DNA of 5,904 bases from Candidatus Bipolaricaulota bacterium (GCA_018399865.1 JAGYNL010000096.1:1-5904); one strand, 5' to 3'; positions 1 to 5,904 are shown, counted from the first letter of the stretch. Made by a program: numbers and translations. Notes: generated by a model not told the origin, from the sequence alone.

Positions 1-186
1 AATGTCTTTATCGGAAAGACTGTATGGGTCATTGTAATAGTGATAAGAAAAACCAATCTCTAGGTCGTAGATATCGCTATTTGGCGCTCGGTAAGAACAC
101 AAAGAAGCCGTGGAGGAAAAAGGAATCAACACTAATAAACTGAAAAGCACAAATACCGCGTTACCCCTCGAGAATAACAACTTCAT
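1..186 (-). CDS. Secreted or outer-membrane protein, N-terminal fragment (runs off left edge)
   Basis: The minus strand is open from an ATG at 186-184 to the window edge, giving exactly 62 codons. The protein starts MKLLFSRGNAVFVLF, a classic Sec signal peptide: basic residues K2 and R7, a hydrophobic core at about residues 10-23, then a small-residue stretch SSTAS with a plausible signal peptidase I cut after Ala27. C30 follows Leu, so ASLC is not a good lipobox. The start of the mature part (residues 38-57) is rich in Tyr, Phe and Asp with alternating aromatic and polar residues (DLEIGFSYHYYNDPY), as in the first strands of beta-barrel or other all-beta surface proteins; that reading is inference. 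A good ribosome site precedes the ATG. The family is not recognised and the stop lies outside the window. That it is a real gene is well supported by signal peptide plus ribosome site; the function is unknown. Confidence 0.75.
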   Translation of the reverse strand, partial: MKLLFSRGNAVFVLFSLLVLIPFSSTASLCSYRAPNSDIYDLEIGFSYHYYNDPYSLSDKDI

Positions 187-547
187 CACCTCTTCCTCTA
201 AGCTTACAATCTGCTTATCGCTTATACGACCTAAACCTTCCACCGGGTGGGTGAGCAATGTCCAGCACGCTATAGGCATAGGTTTACACGCCTAGTTTTA
301 CTATACAGGATAAGCCTTTTAGGCCTGTCATTGCATCAACAATCATCATATTATCAAGCGATCTTCTTTCAGGTTGAATTTACAAGCCTCTCCAACCACA
401 CCGAGTTACAATGTTAGCAGATTCTACAGACACCTTCATACACCGAAGATCAATGAGACCAAGAACTGCTCTTCAACTGTCGATCACTGTTGCTACACCT
501 ATCAGTCGGTTTTTATGCCTTGTCCGAACAGGATAGAATATGTCAGT
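187..547. other. Divergent intergenic region, no gene supported
   Basis: This stretch of about 360 bases separates the leftward secreted-protein gene from the rightward THEP1 gene and should contain both promoters. An open frame covers 374-547 in phase with the THEP1 gene (TTG at 374), but its translation is low-complexity Ser/Thr/His/Cys sequence with no conserved look, so it is read as non-coding. Several weak -10-like hexamers occur on each strand (for example TATTAT at 349-354 plus, TATAGT at 305-300 minus), but none has a convincing -35 partner at 16-18 bp, so no promoter is called. No tRNA, terminator or riboswitch fold was found by eye. Confidence 0.6.
194..199 (-). promoter_or_regulatory. 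Ribosome binding site of the secreted protein
   Basis: On the minus strand AGAGGA lies 7 nt before the ATG at 186-184. A second AGAGG sits closer, at 2 nt, which is too near to be the main site. This supports the chosen start of a gene that is otherwise cut by the window edge. Confidence 0.6.
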
Positions 548-1066
548 ATGACCATCAAGGGGAAGATCATTATTACGGGGCGCCCAGGAGTAGGCAAGAC
601 AACGCTGATTGAGTCAGTTATATCAGCACTACCTATTCCAATCGGAGGCATGATCACGAAGGAGATCTGCAAATGCGGACATCGAGTTGGATTCTCTGTT
701 ATTGACTTAACTACGCACCTGGAAGGTGTTCTTGCCCATATCCATCAGCCAGATGGACCTAAGGTTGGCCGCTATCACGTGAATCTTAATGACTTAGTAA
801 ACATCGGAATAGAAGCAATCGACCGGGCGCGTGAACAAGGAAGGTTAGTAGTCGTAGATGAGATTGGCCCCATGGAGATCAGTTCTCCCAAATTCATTCC
901 GGCCGTGCAGCATGTCATTGAAGCTAATCTGCCGTTTATCATCTCCACGCACGCCTATCTCAATCACCCGTTAATCCACAGCCTAAGGCAGCAGTTTTGT
1001 CTGTATCGAGTAAAGACAGGAAACCGCGATCAACTAGCCAAGCGCATAATTCAGGAATTCATCTAG
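548..1066 (+). CDS. THEP1-family nucleoside-triphosphatase (NTPCR-like P-loop NTPase)
   Basis: This is a 172-residue P-loop protein. Walker A is GRPGVGKTT at residues 11-19, directly after the first beta strand KIIITG. Walker B is LVVVDEIGPME at 100-109, whose DEIG-x-ME form is the signature of the THEP1/NTPCR family. Other family-like segments are GGMITKEI (33-40), HRVGFSVID (45-53) and GRYHVNL (74-80). Characterised members hydrolyse a broad range of NTPs slowly, and their physiological role is unsettled; that is family knowledge, not visible here. Length matches the family (about 170-180). The ATG at 548 is chosen because it places the P-loop close to the N terminus as in homologs. The frame is open upstream to a TTG at 374, but that would add 58 unconserved residues. 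AGGA at 530-533 is 14 nt from the ATG, so the ribosome site is weak. The gene stands alone on the plus strand, with its stop 10 bases from the convergent fusion gene's stop. Confidence 0.9.
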   Translation: MTIKGKIIITGRPGVGKTTLIESVISALPIPIGGMITKEICKCGHRVGFSVIDLTTHLEGVLAHIHQPDGPKVGRYHVNLNDLVNIGIEAIDRAREQGRLVVVDEIGPMEISSPKFIPAVQHVIEANLPFIISTHAYLNHPLIHSLRQQFCLYRVKTGNRDQLAKRIIQEFI

Positions 1067-1076
1067 AAAACGGATG

Positions 1077-4000
1077 TTACTCTCCGCCAGGCTGAGGAAG
1101 AACATTCTTCTCAAGAAAGCGACTCACAATAACAGCGTCTATCGCTAAGGCCACCTTGTCGCCAACCTGCAATTCAGTCACGGGTTTGGCTGTATCCGTA
1201 CGAGGAGGATTTAGAAGGCCAATAGAAGATCCCGATGGAAGGCCTCGCTTTTCTAGAAGCGCAAGACCGACCTGTGTCTCTCCCAGGCTGACACAGCTGG
1301 TCACCCTGCCTAAATACGTACCGTTCTTGTCTACCACAGCTGCTTCCCCACGGACGGGACGGCAACCGGGTTGAGTAACCTGAAAACGTACAAGCTCGCG
1401 TTTCTGGTTGGTGTACATAGAAACACAACTTTCCCTGCCAATGAAAAACGGCTTGTGCAGCTTGATGTAACCCCCAAATCCTGCTTCAAAAGGGTCGACC
1501 TTATGCGGGCCGGAAAGCTCGTGTCCATACAAGGGAAAGCCGGCCTCCGTGCGAGTGGAATCACGTGAGGCAAGACCACAGGGAATCAACCCAACAGGAG
1601 ATCCTACTTCAAGAAGCCTGTTCCATAGCCAAATAGCATCATCAGAAGCTAGGTAAAGCTCATAGCCAATGTCTTCCCCTGTATAGCCGGTGCGCGCAAC
1701 CATCATCTGATGACCATCTACGATGATCTCGCAAAACTCTGTGCGCTTGAGCACTGCCACGCTGTTGCGCTGGTCAGGTCCAAGTATACTCCTTAGGATC
1801 TCATCGCTTCTTGGCCCTTGAAGGGCAATATCCATGACTCCTCTTTCCTGCTTCAGATTCTGAAGAGTTACACGGGGACCAATACCTCGCCCCGGCATTT
1901 CATAATCAACCACGTACTGACTATCATTTAGCCCAGTAAGCCACTGCCAATCCTTGTCCTCATTAGAGGCATTCACAACAAGAAGATACCTATCCGCACT
2001 GCGACGATAGACAAAAATGTCATCGATCACATCCCCGTCTGGGTCCAACAAGTGAGCATATTGCGACTGGCCATCAGAAAGCCATGCAGCGTAGTTGGCC
2101 GTGACATTGTTGAGAAACTCAGTTGCGTAATCCCCTGAGACCTGAAAAACGCCCATATGTCCCAGATCGAACAAGCCAGCAGCGTTTCTTATGGCACGAT
2201 GCTCTTCAAGGGCTGACGTATACCAAACGGGCATCTCCCATCCAGCGAAGGGAACTAGTTTTGCCCCTAGCGCCTTGTGTGTTTCATAAAGAGGTGTGCG
2301 TTTGAGCTCACCTTCCAATTCCTGCCAAGTAAACAGCTCTCTGTCTAAGCTTTCAGATGGAAGACCCAGCTTCTTTTGGGCCACAAAGTACGGCTTATGA
2401 ATAGAGAATAGCTCAGGCTTACGTTCATATACCGAGGCTATATCAGCACCTGGAGAGATATCCATCTCTTCAGTCGACAGCCACTTCCGCCACTGCTCGC
2501 AAACATCCTCTTCCACAATGTATTCTACAAACGCTGGCCCCTGAACTTTGCGAAAGAGATCATCTTCATCAAACAATATGTAACCGTCAGCAAGCCCACA
2601 AAGCCACTTATAAACATCAGACCCGTTTTCTCTTGGGGTAAGCACTATGTACTCTTGATCTCCAGTGCATCCAACGATAAGACTGGATATCAACAATCCT
2701 TTCTGGTCAAACAATAACGTTTCCAGTTTGTCACCTAGAGAAAGAGACAGGATGTCTGAGGTAGTTGCCTCATGGAGCAAAGCCCTACTGCGTCCGCCCC
2801 GCACTCGTAGGATCGTCCATCGACCGTTATAATCTTGCCTTTTCACAAAAGCAACCTTGGGATCAACGCGAGTTACTAATTCGCGAACTTGTTCTTTGGC
2901 TCTCTCAAGCACTTGCAAGTCAACCTTTCCCCGCGAAAGGTCCCCGCTAAGGCCAAGGTAAGAGAAGGGTTGAATAGCACTCAATACCTTGGCAATTATC
3001 GATGCGAGAATTTCCATCTCTTCCTTTCCCATCCCGCGTTGTGTAGCCCAGGGCGTTCCCAAGCGTATTCCGCGGGCATCAGCAGCGCTATGATCGCCGG
3101 GAATGGTATTTTTGTTACATACAATACCAACCAAGTCCAGCACACGCGAGGCAATCTCACCCATCATCGTGAATCCTGTTTGAGTGGCAATTTCCTTCAG
3201 ATCCACCAACAGCAGGTGCGTATTCGTTCCACCGTAAGCAATGGTCAGCCCTTCTCTTGTTAGTGCGTCAGAAAGATACCTCGCGTTTTCGACAATGCGT
3301 CTCTGCAGCTCTTTGAATTCCTGGCGACAAGCAAGCTTCAGCGCCACAGCAATGGCAGCAAATTTATTTACATGTGGTCCACCTTGCTCGCCAGGGAATA
3401 TGGCAGTATCGATTCGAGCAGCAATTTCAGGATCGGTCGATAGAATTACCGCGCCCCGGGGGCCGCATAGTGTTTTGTGAGTAGTAAATGATACAACATC
3501 AGCAATCCCAATTGGATTAGGATATACCCCGCCAATGATCATCCCTGCCGTATGAGCAACATCCGCCAGCAGAATTGCGCCAACAGCATCAGCAATCTTG
3601 CGGAACGCATGCCAATCCGGCTGCCAAGGGTAGGATGTAAATCCTCCAATGATCATCTTCGGTTTATGAATCTTCGCAAGATGCATCATCTTTTCGTAAT
3701 TCAGCCGTCCGGTGTTACGATCTGCAGCATAGGAGAGTATCTTGTAACGCTTCCCAGTTATGTTGAATTCAGAGCCATGAGTTAGGTGGCCCCCTTCCGA
3801 GAGATCCATTCCCATTACTACCTCGCCCGGTTCAACAAATGCCTCATAAACAGCAAGATTCGCTGCTGCTCCTGAAAGCGGCTGAACATTAGCGTGAATT
3901 CTTTCCGCTGGCCAATCCGGCGTAGCAAAGCATTCTGCGGCGCGCCGCCCAGCAAGGGATTCAATGAGATCCGCCATCTCTGTGCCTTTATAGAAGCGCC

Positions 4001-4268
4001 AATCAGCGTAACGGCGGTGAGCGGAAAGTTGCATATCAAGATCAGCCAGATCATCCAAGGACGCGTAACGCATAGCCGGTCGTGGGTAACCCTCAGCGTA
4101 AACACTGGTAAATACTGATCCAAGCGCTTCGCGTACTTCTGGGGGAGTTAAGCTTTCAGAGGGAATAAGGATTATCTTTTCCTGTTGGCGGCGCTGCTCG
4201 GCACTGATCTGGGCCGCGATTTGGGGATCACTCTGTACAAGATGACTCAGATTAAGCGTGTCGCTCAT
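1077..4268 (-). CDS. Serine hydroxymethyltransferase / GcvT-like / aminomethyltransferase fusion protein
   Basis: The protein has 1063 residues in three parts. Residues 1-435 are serine hydroxymethyltransferase (serine + THF to glycine + methylene-THF, PLP-dependent). They carry YAEGYP (57-62), GGHLTHGS (159-166), ADVAH with D236 and H239, the PLP lysine K265 in FTTHKTLCGPRG, GEQGGP (293-298) and R402 in GIRLGTP. Residues 475-583 resemble the first half of a GcvT domain but are degenerate, followed by a linker to about 655. Residues 656-1055 are a complete GcvT (makes methylene-THF from aminomethyl-lipoyl-GcvH). They show LKRTPLYETH, VPFAGWEMPVWY, FDLGHMG, the Asp pair 749-750 at the expected catalytic position, LQGPRS (817), RTGYTGED (859), and PLYGHEL followed by EAGFG. 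Both enzyme halves keep their key residues, so both are probably active. The start at 4268 is preferred over an in-frame TTG at 4286, because it has a strong ribosome site and an ATGA overlap with the upstream gene. The rest of the glycine cleavage system is absent from the window. Confidence 0.93.
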   Translation of the reverse strand: MSDTLNLSHLVQSDPQIAAQISAEQRRQQEKIILIPSESLTPPEVREALGSVFTSVYAEGYPRPAMRYASLDDLADLDMQLSAHRRYADWRFYKGTEMADLIESLAGRRAAECFATPDWPAERIHANVQPLSGAAANLAVYEAFVEPGEVVMGMDLSEGGHLTHGSEFNITGKRYKILSYAADRNTGRLNYEKMMHLAKIHKPKMIIGGFTSYPWQPDWHAFRKIADAVGAILLADVAHTAGMIIGGVYPNPIGIADVVSFTTHKTLCGPRGAVILSTDPEIAARIDTAIFPGEQGGPHVNKFAAIAVALKLACRQEFKELQRRIVENARYLSDALTREGLTIAYGGTNTHLLLVDLKEIATQTGFTMMGEIASRVLDLVGIVCNKNTIPGDHSAADARGIRLGTPWATQRGMGKEEMEILASIIAKVLSAIQPFSYLGLSGDLSRGKVDLQVLERAKEQVRELVTRVDPKVAFVKRQDYNGRWTILRVRGGRSRALLHEATTSDILSLSLGDKLETLLFDQKGLLISSLIVGCTGDQEYIVLTPRENGSDVYKWLCGLADGYILFDEDDLFRKVQGPAFVEYIVEEDVCEQWRKWLSTEEMDISPGADIASVYERKPELFSIHKPYFVAQKKLGLPSESLDRELFTWQELEGELKRTPLYETHKALGAKLVPFAGWEMPVWYTSALEEHRAIRNAAGLFDLGHMGVFQVSGDYATEFLNNVTANYAAWLSDGQSQYAHLLDPDGDVIDDIFVYRRSADRYLLVVNASNEDKDWQWLTGLNDSQYVVDYEMPGRGIGPRVTLQNLKQERGVMDIALQGPRSDEILRSILGPDQRNSVAVLKRTEFCEIIVDGHQMMVARTGYTGEDIGYELYLASDDAIWLWNRLLEVGSPVGLIPCGLASRDSTRTEAGFPLYGHELSGPHKVDPFEAGFGGYIKLHKPFFIGRESCVSMYTNQKRELVRFQVTQPGCRPVRGEAAVVDKNGTYLGRVTSCVSLGETQVGLALLEKRGLPSGSSIGLLNPPRTDTAKPVTELQVGDKVALAIDAVIVSRFLEKNVLPQPGGE

Positions 4269-5407
4269 GTCTGCTCCTTTTGCCAATCTATCGTGTCGGG
4301 GTGTAGTCTACGGGGAAAATGATGATCTTTCCAACCCGCTCGCGGAAGTAAGTATAAGCCCCCACTTACAAGCGAATGCCCGCCAAGGATCACTGGAATC
4401 CTCGCCTGGGACGCGGCCACGGTGAACTCCCGCCAAAACGGATCCCGAATAGCCATATGATCTCGTAAATCACTGGCAAACCGGTCACTCGCAAGTGGTA
4501 GCTTTCCTTCTCTGGCAAGCAACGGTCGCGTGTCAATGATCGCGCCGTCGCACGCATTCGACAATTTTCTGAAGAAGGCATCGGCGCCCCTTTCTGTAAG
4601 CATATCCTTCATTAATATTGTCCTGGTAGAGGGGTATGCGCGCATACCTCTACCCTCACTAAGAACGTTAGTGCGACATGCAGTCTCCTTCTCGAAATGT
4701 GCCCAGGTAATCGGACTCACCCTGCCAATAATCACCAATTGCGCATCACGAGACCTTATAAGCTTCAACACTTGAGGAATGTCCTGCTGGTAATAACTGA
4801 TGGTTTTAGCATACAGGGAAAATCTTTCTCCGCCAAAAGCTGTTGCAGCAAGTAGTAGGACATCTGTTGGAGTATCTATGTCGTATTGTGTGGCAAGCTC
4901 ACGCGAAAGGCAATTGCAACTTATTCCAGCATCAGAAAGCGCAAAACCAAAGGAATTATCAATATCTGGAAGATCCAGAGAAAGAAGATGTCTCGGCTGG
5001 GCTACTGCTACGTAATCACAACTGTAGAAGTTGTTAAACAGAGCCCCTGGTTCTTTACGTTGGGCAAAGGCAACCAGAACTTGTATCCGCTTTGCATCTA
5101 AGAATACCCCGCTTCCACTTCCAAAGTAGACAAGCCCATCAATTGAATACTTATCAATGATGTGCTGTAACATCTTCCCGAAGTGAAACGGCGATGAGCT
5201 ACCCTCAACTGAAACCGATAGACCGCATTTGGCAATTTCCTCAGCAAATGAATTGTCCTCTGTCACTAGGACGATCTCTCTTATACCAGCCTCATGAAGA
5301 GCTCTGGCAAGATCCGATGACGATGCCACCCGGGCCATTTCTACCATTTTCTCGCCGTCGCTTCTTCCAAGAGGAGCATGCATGATTATAGCTGCTGTTC
5401 TAAACAT
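4265..5407 (-). CDS. Uncharacterised 380-residue protein with GT-A/nucleotidyltransferase-like N-terminal half
   Basis: I do not recognise a named family. The N-terminal half looks like an alpha/beta fold of the GT-A nucleotidyltransferase type. It has a first strand TAAIIMHAP (4-12) followed by a Gly/Ser-rich loop, then ALHEAGIREIVLVTED (36-51), which resembles the segment where these enzymes turn to their second strand. YDIDTPTDVLLLA (175-187) matches the D-(I/V)-DTP-x-D element that closes MobA/CofC-type domains. The classic LAAG-x(n)-K/R nucleotide loop is not clear, so catalysis is uncertain. The C-terminal half (about 205-380) has its own strand-like and motif-like segments: LVIIGRVSPITW (224-235), EGRGMRAY (251-258), DGAIIDTRPLLA (287-298) and IPVILGGHSLVSGG (337-350). 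No signal peptide or membrane span is seen. Its stop overlaps the start of the glyA-gcvT fusion by four bases, so the two are co-transcribed and probably coupled, hinting at a role in glycine, serine or folate one-carbon metabolism. The ATG at 5407 is needed for the first strand and has no ribosome site. Confidence 0.8.
   Translation of the reverse strand: MFRTAAIIMHAPLGRSDGEKMVEMARVASSSDLARALHEAGIREIVLVTEDNSFAEEIAKCGLSVSVEGSSSPFHFGKMLQHIIDKYSIDGLVYFGSGSGVFLDAKRIQVLVAFAQRKEPGALFNNFYSCDYVAVAQPRHLLSLDLPDIDNSFGFALSDAGISCNCLSRELATQYDIDTPTDVLLLAATAFGGERFSLYAKTISYYQQDIPQVLKLIRSRDAQLVIIGRVSPITWAHFEKETACRTNVLSEGRGMRAYPSTRTILMKDMLTERGADAFFRKLSNACDGAIIDTRPLLAREGKLPLASDRFASDLRDHMAIRDPFWREFTVAASQARIPVILGGHSLVSGGLYLLPRAGWKDHHFPRRLHPDTIDWQKEQT
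4274..4279 (-). promoter_or_regulatory. Ribosome binding site of the fusion gene (decides its start)
   Basis: The minus strand reads AAGGAG, 5 nt before the ATG at 4268-4266, inside the last codons of the upstream gene. An in-frame TTG 18 nt further up would place this site inside the fusion's own coding sequence, which argues for the ATG. The ATG overlaps the upstream TGA as ATGA, the usual arrangement for translational coupling. Confidence 0.8.
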
Positions 5408-5413
5408 AATGGC

Positions 5414-5422
5414 ATTCTAGCA
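5414..5422 (-). promoter_or_regulatory. Extended -10 promoter, probable leaderless start
   Basis: The minus strand reads TGCTAGAAT, an extended -10 (TGn plus TAGAAT, 5 of 6 matches to TATAAT). The hexamer ends 6 nt before the ATG of the 380-residue gene, so transcription would begin at or within a base or two of the A of the start codon. No clear -35 is present, as is usual with extended -10 promoters, and no Shine-Dalgarno sequence precedes the ATG. Both facts fit a leaderless mRNA. This is read by eye and not measured. Confidence 0.5.
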
Positions 5423-5525
5423 GAAGATGCTGATATGAAGCGAACCTGGCCTAAATCTCATCCATCGACAAGTGCTCTAGTTTCCCAACTTGGGGTACAG
5501 AAAGCATGATTTAGTCTACAATCAC

Positions 5526-5557
5526 ATATAAAACCCTCCCAATATTTCACGGGAGGG
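5526..5557 (-). terminator. Rho-independent terminator after rpsR
   Basis: On the minus strand CCCTCCC (5557-5551) pairs with GGGAGGG (5540-5534) across a 10-nt loop, and the stem is followed at once by TTTTATAT. It lies 54 bases after the rpsR stop and before the next minus-strand gene, so it ends the ssb-rpsR transcript. The plus strand lacks a matching U-tract after the stem, which sets the orientation. Confidence 0.85.
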
Positions 5558-5611
5558 ATAAGCTCTTGCCAGCACCTAGCAGAACAAACTAAGCAACCTT
5601 TCTAGCGTCGA

Positions 5612-5863
5612 TTAGCGCCTTCTTCGCGGACGTGCATCAGTTATCATCTTTGCCTCACCAATGTATGGGAGCAGGGCAAGCTTGCGAGCGCGGTTAATCT
5701 CGCGAGCAACCTGTCTTTGATGCTTCGTGCATAAATGCGTCGCGCGCTTGGGGAGGATCTTTCCCAGGCGATTCATATACTGCTTCAATTCTTCGGGTTT
5801 CTTGTAGTCGAGAACTATCTCGTGCTCACATACTCGACATACTTGTTTTCGTCTATAAAACAT
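5612..5863 (-). CDS. rpsR: 30S ribosomal protein S18, zinc-binding form
   Basis: The 83-residue product is S18, which binds 16S rRNA in the platform of the small subunit next to S6. Family features are FYRRKQVC at the start, DYKKPEELKQYMNRLGKILPKR (with the usual K/R-rich end), HQRQVAREINRARKLALLPY, and a length typical of S18. It carries C9-x-x-C12 and C45-x-x-H48, the zinc-binding (C+) set that many S18 proteins, including those of E. coli and Bacillus, have lost. The C-terminal tail is basic and ends RPRRRR. The start follows the ssb stop by 3 bases. GGAGG at 5882-5878, inside the ssb tail codons, is 14 nt away, a long spacing. The usual next gene, rplI, is missing: the transcript ends at a terminator and an unrelated gene follows. 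Confidence 0.97.
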   Translation of the reverse strand: MFYRRKQVCRVCEHEIVLDYKKPEELKQYMNRLGKILPKRATHLCTKHQRQVAREINRARKLALLPYIGEAKMITDARPRRRR

Positions 5864-5866
5864 GTC

Positions 5867-5904
5867 TTAGAAAGGAACCTCCTCATCTTCACTAGCTGAG
5901 CTTT
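5867..5904 (-). CDS. ssb: Single-stranded DNA-binding protein, C-terminal tip (runs off right edge)
   Basis: Only the last 11 codons and the TAA stop (5869-5867) are in the window. They read SSASEDEEVPF, an acidic tail ending in Pro-Phe, the hallmark of bacterial SSB proteins and the docking site for partner repair and replication proteins. Position directly upstream of rpsR, in the classic rpsF-ssb-rpsR order, supports the call. The OB-fold domain lies outside the window. Confidence 0.88.
   Translation of the reverse strand, partial: SSASEDEEVPF

Noticed and set aside
240..250. Palindrome CCACCGGGTGG as an operator
   Set aside because: An 11-base odd palindrome is expected by chance about once per 1000 bases, and nothing nearby supports a binding site.
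110..295. A 61-codon plus-strand open frame
   Set aside because: It lies largely opposite the secreted-protein gene, which has a clear signal peptide and ribosome site. Its own translation is low-complexity with no recognisable motif and no convincing ribosome site.
305..328. ACAGG...CCTGT and CCT-TTT-AGG inverted repeats as a terminator
   Set aside because: Stems are short (5 and 3 bp), broken by a bulge, and have no U-tract. There is also no upstream gene on that strand to terminate.
374..547. Upstream extension of the THEP1 gene from a TTG
   Set aside because: The 58 extra residues look random (rich in Ser, Thr, Cys and His), and the family begins a few residues before the P-loop, which the ATG at 548 provides.
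3818..4123. Minus-strand 101-codon frame and several plus-strand frames inside the fusion gene (for example 2889-3263)
   Set aside because: They overlap well-conserved SHMT and GcvT coding sequence in other frames and their translations show no family features.
4269..4286. Earlier TTG start for the fusion gene
   Set aside because: It would encode the ribosome site as its second to sixth codons and lengthen the overlap to 22 bases. The ATG at 4268 has AAGGAG at 5 nt and the ATGA junction.
5385..5390. Perfect TATAAT on the minus strand within the start of the 380-residue gene
   Set aside because: It falls in codons 6-8 of the conserved-looking first beta strand, has no -35, and would start transcription past the next available ATG.
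5484..5494. Palindrome CCCAACTTGGG upstream of the two-gene operon
   Set aside because: It has the same chance expectation and is over 60 bases upstream of the -10. It could be an operator but cannot be supported from one copy.
5408..5525. Glycine or THF riboswitch ahead of the operon
   Set aside because: The 118-base gap was read on the minus strand for a paired aptamer and expression platform; none was recognisable, and the likely promoter leaves no leader.

Overview
The window is bacterial chromosomal DNA of moderate, fairly balanced base composition. The evidence is a right-edge ssb-rpsR pair (ribosomal protein S18 preceded by the acidic tip of a single-stranded DNA-binding protein), Shine-Dalgarno sites and a Rho-independent terminator. 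The lineage cannot be fixed. A serine hydroxymethyltransferase-GcvT fusion reminds me, from memory only, of Chloroflexota (Anaerolineae-type) proteins. The aromatic-rich start of the secreted protein at the left edge would also suit an outer-membrane protein of a diderm group. No phage, transposon, CRISPR or tRNA signals were seen.

Layout, left to right. Positions 1-186 (minus) hold the first 62 codons of a secreted protein that runs off the left edge. Positions 187-547 are a divergent intergenic region with no supported gene. Positions 548-1066 (plus) encode a THEP1-type nucleoside-triphosphatase. Ten bases beyond it, convergently, lies the end of a very large minus-strand gene (1077-4268). 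This gene encodes a 1063-residue fusion: serine hydroxymethyltransferase, then a degenerate GcvT-like module, then a complete aminomethyltransferase (GcvT). Its start overlaps by four bases (ATGA) the stop of a 380-residue minus-strand gene of unknown function (4265-5407), whose N-terminal half resembles a GT-A/nucleotidyltransferase fold. An extended -10 element just before that gene suggests a leaderless two-gene transcript. A terminator (5526-5557, minus) separates this pair from rpsR (5612-5863) and the end of ssb (5867-5904).

How the genes fit together. The two-gene operon is the notable part. The fusion joins the two enzymes that make and use 5,10-methylene-tetrahydrofolate from glycine and serine, so the likely job is glycine/serine and one-carbon interconversion. 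The rest of the glycine cleavage system (GcvH, GcvP, lipoamide dehydrogenase) is not in the window. The unknown upstream protein is translationally coupled to the fusion and may act in the same pathway, but the sequence does not say how. The ssb-rpsR end is a separate housekeeping operon and the THEP1 gene is a separate plus-strand unit.
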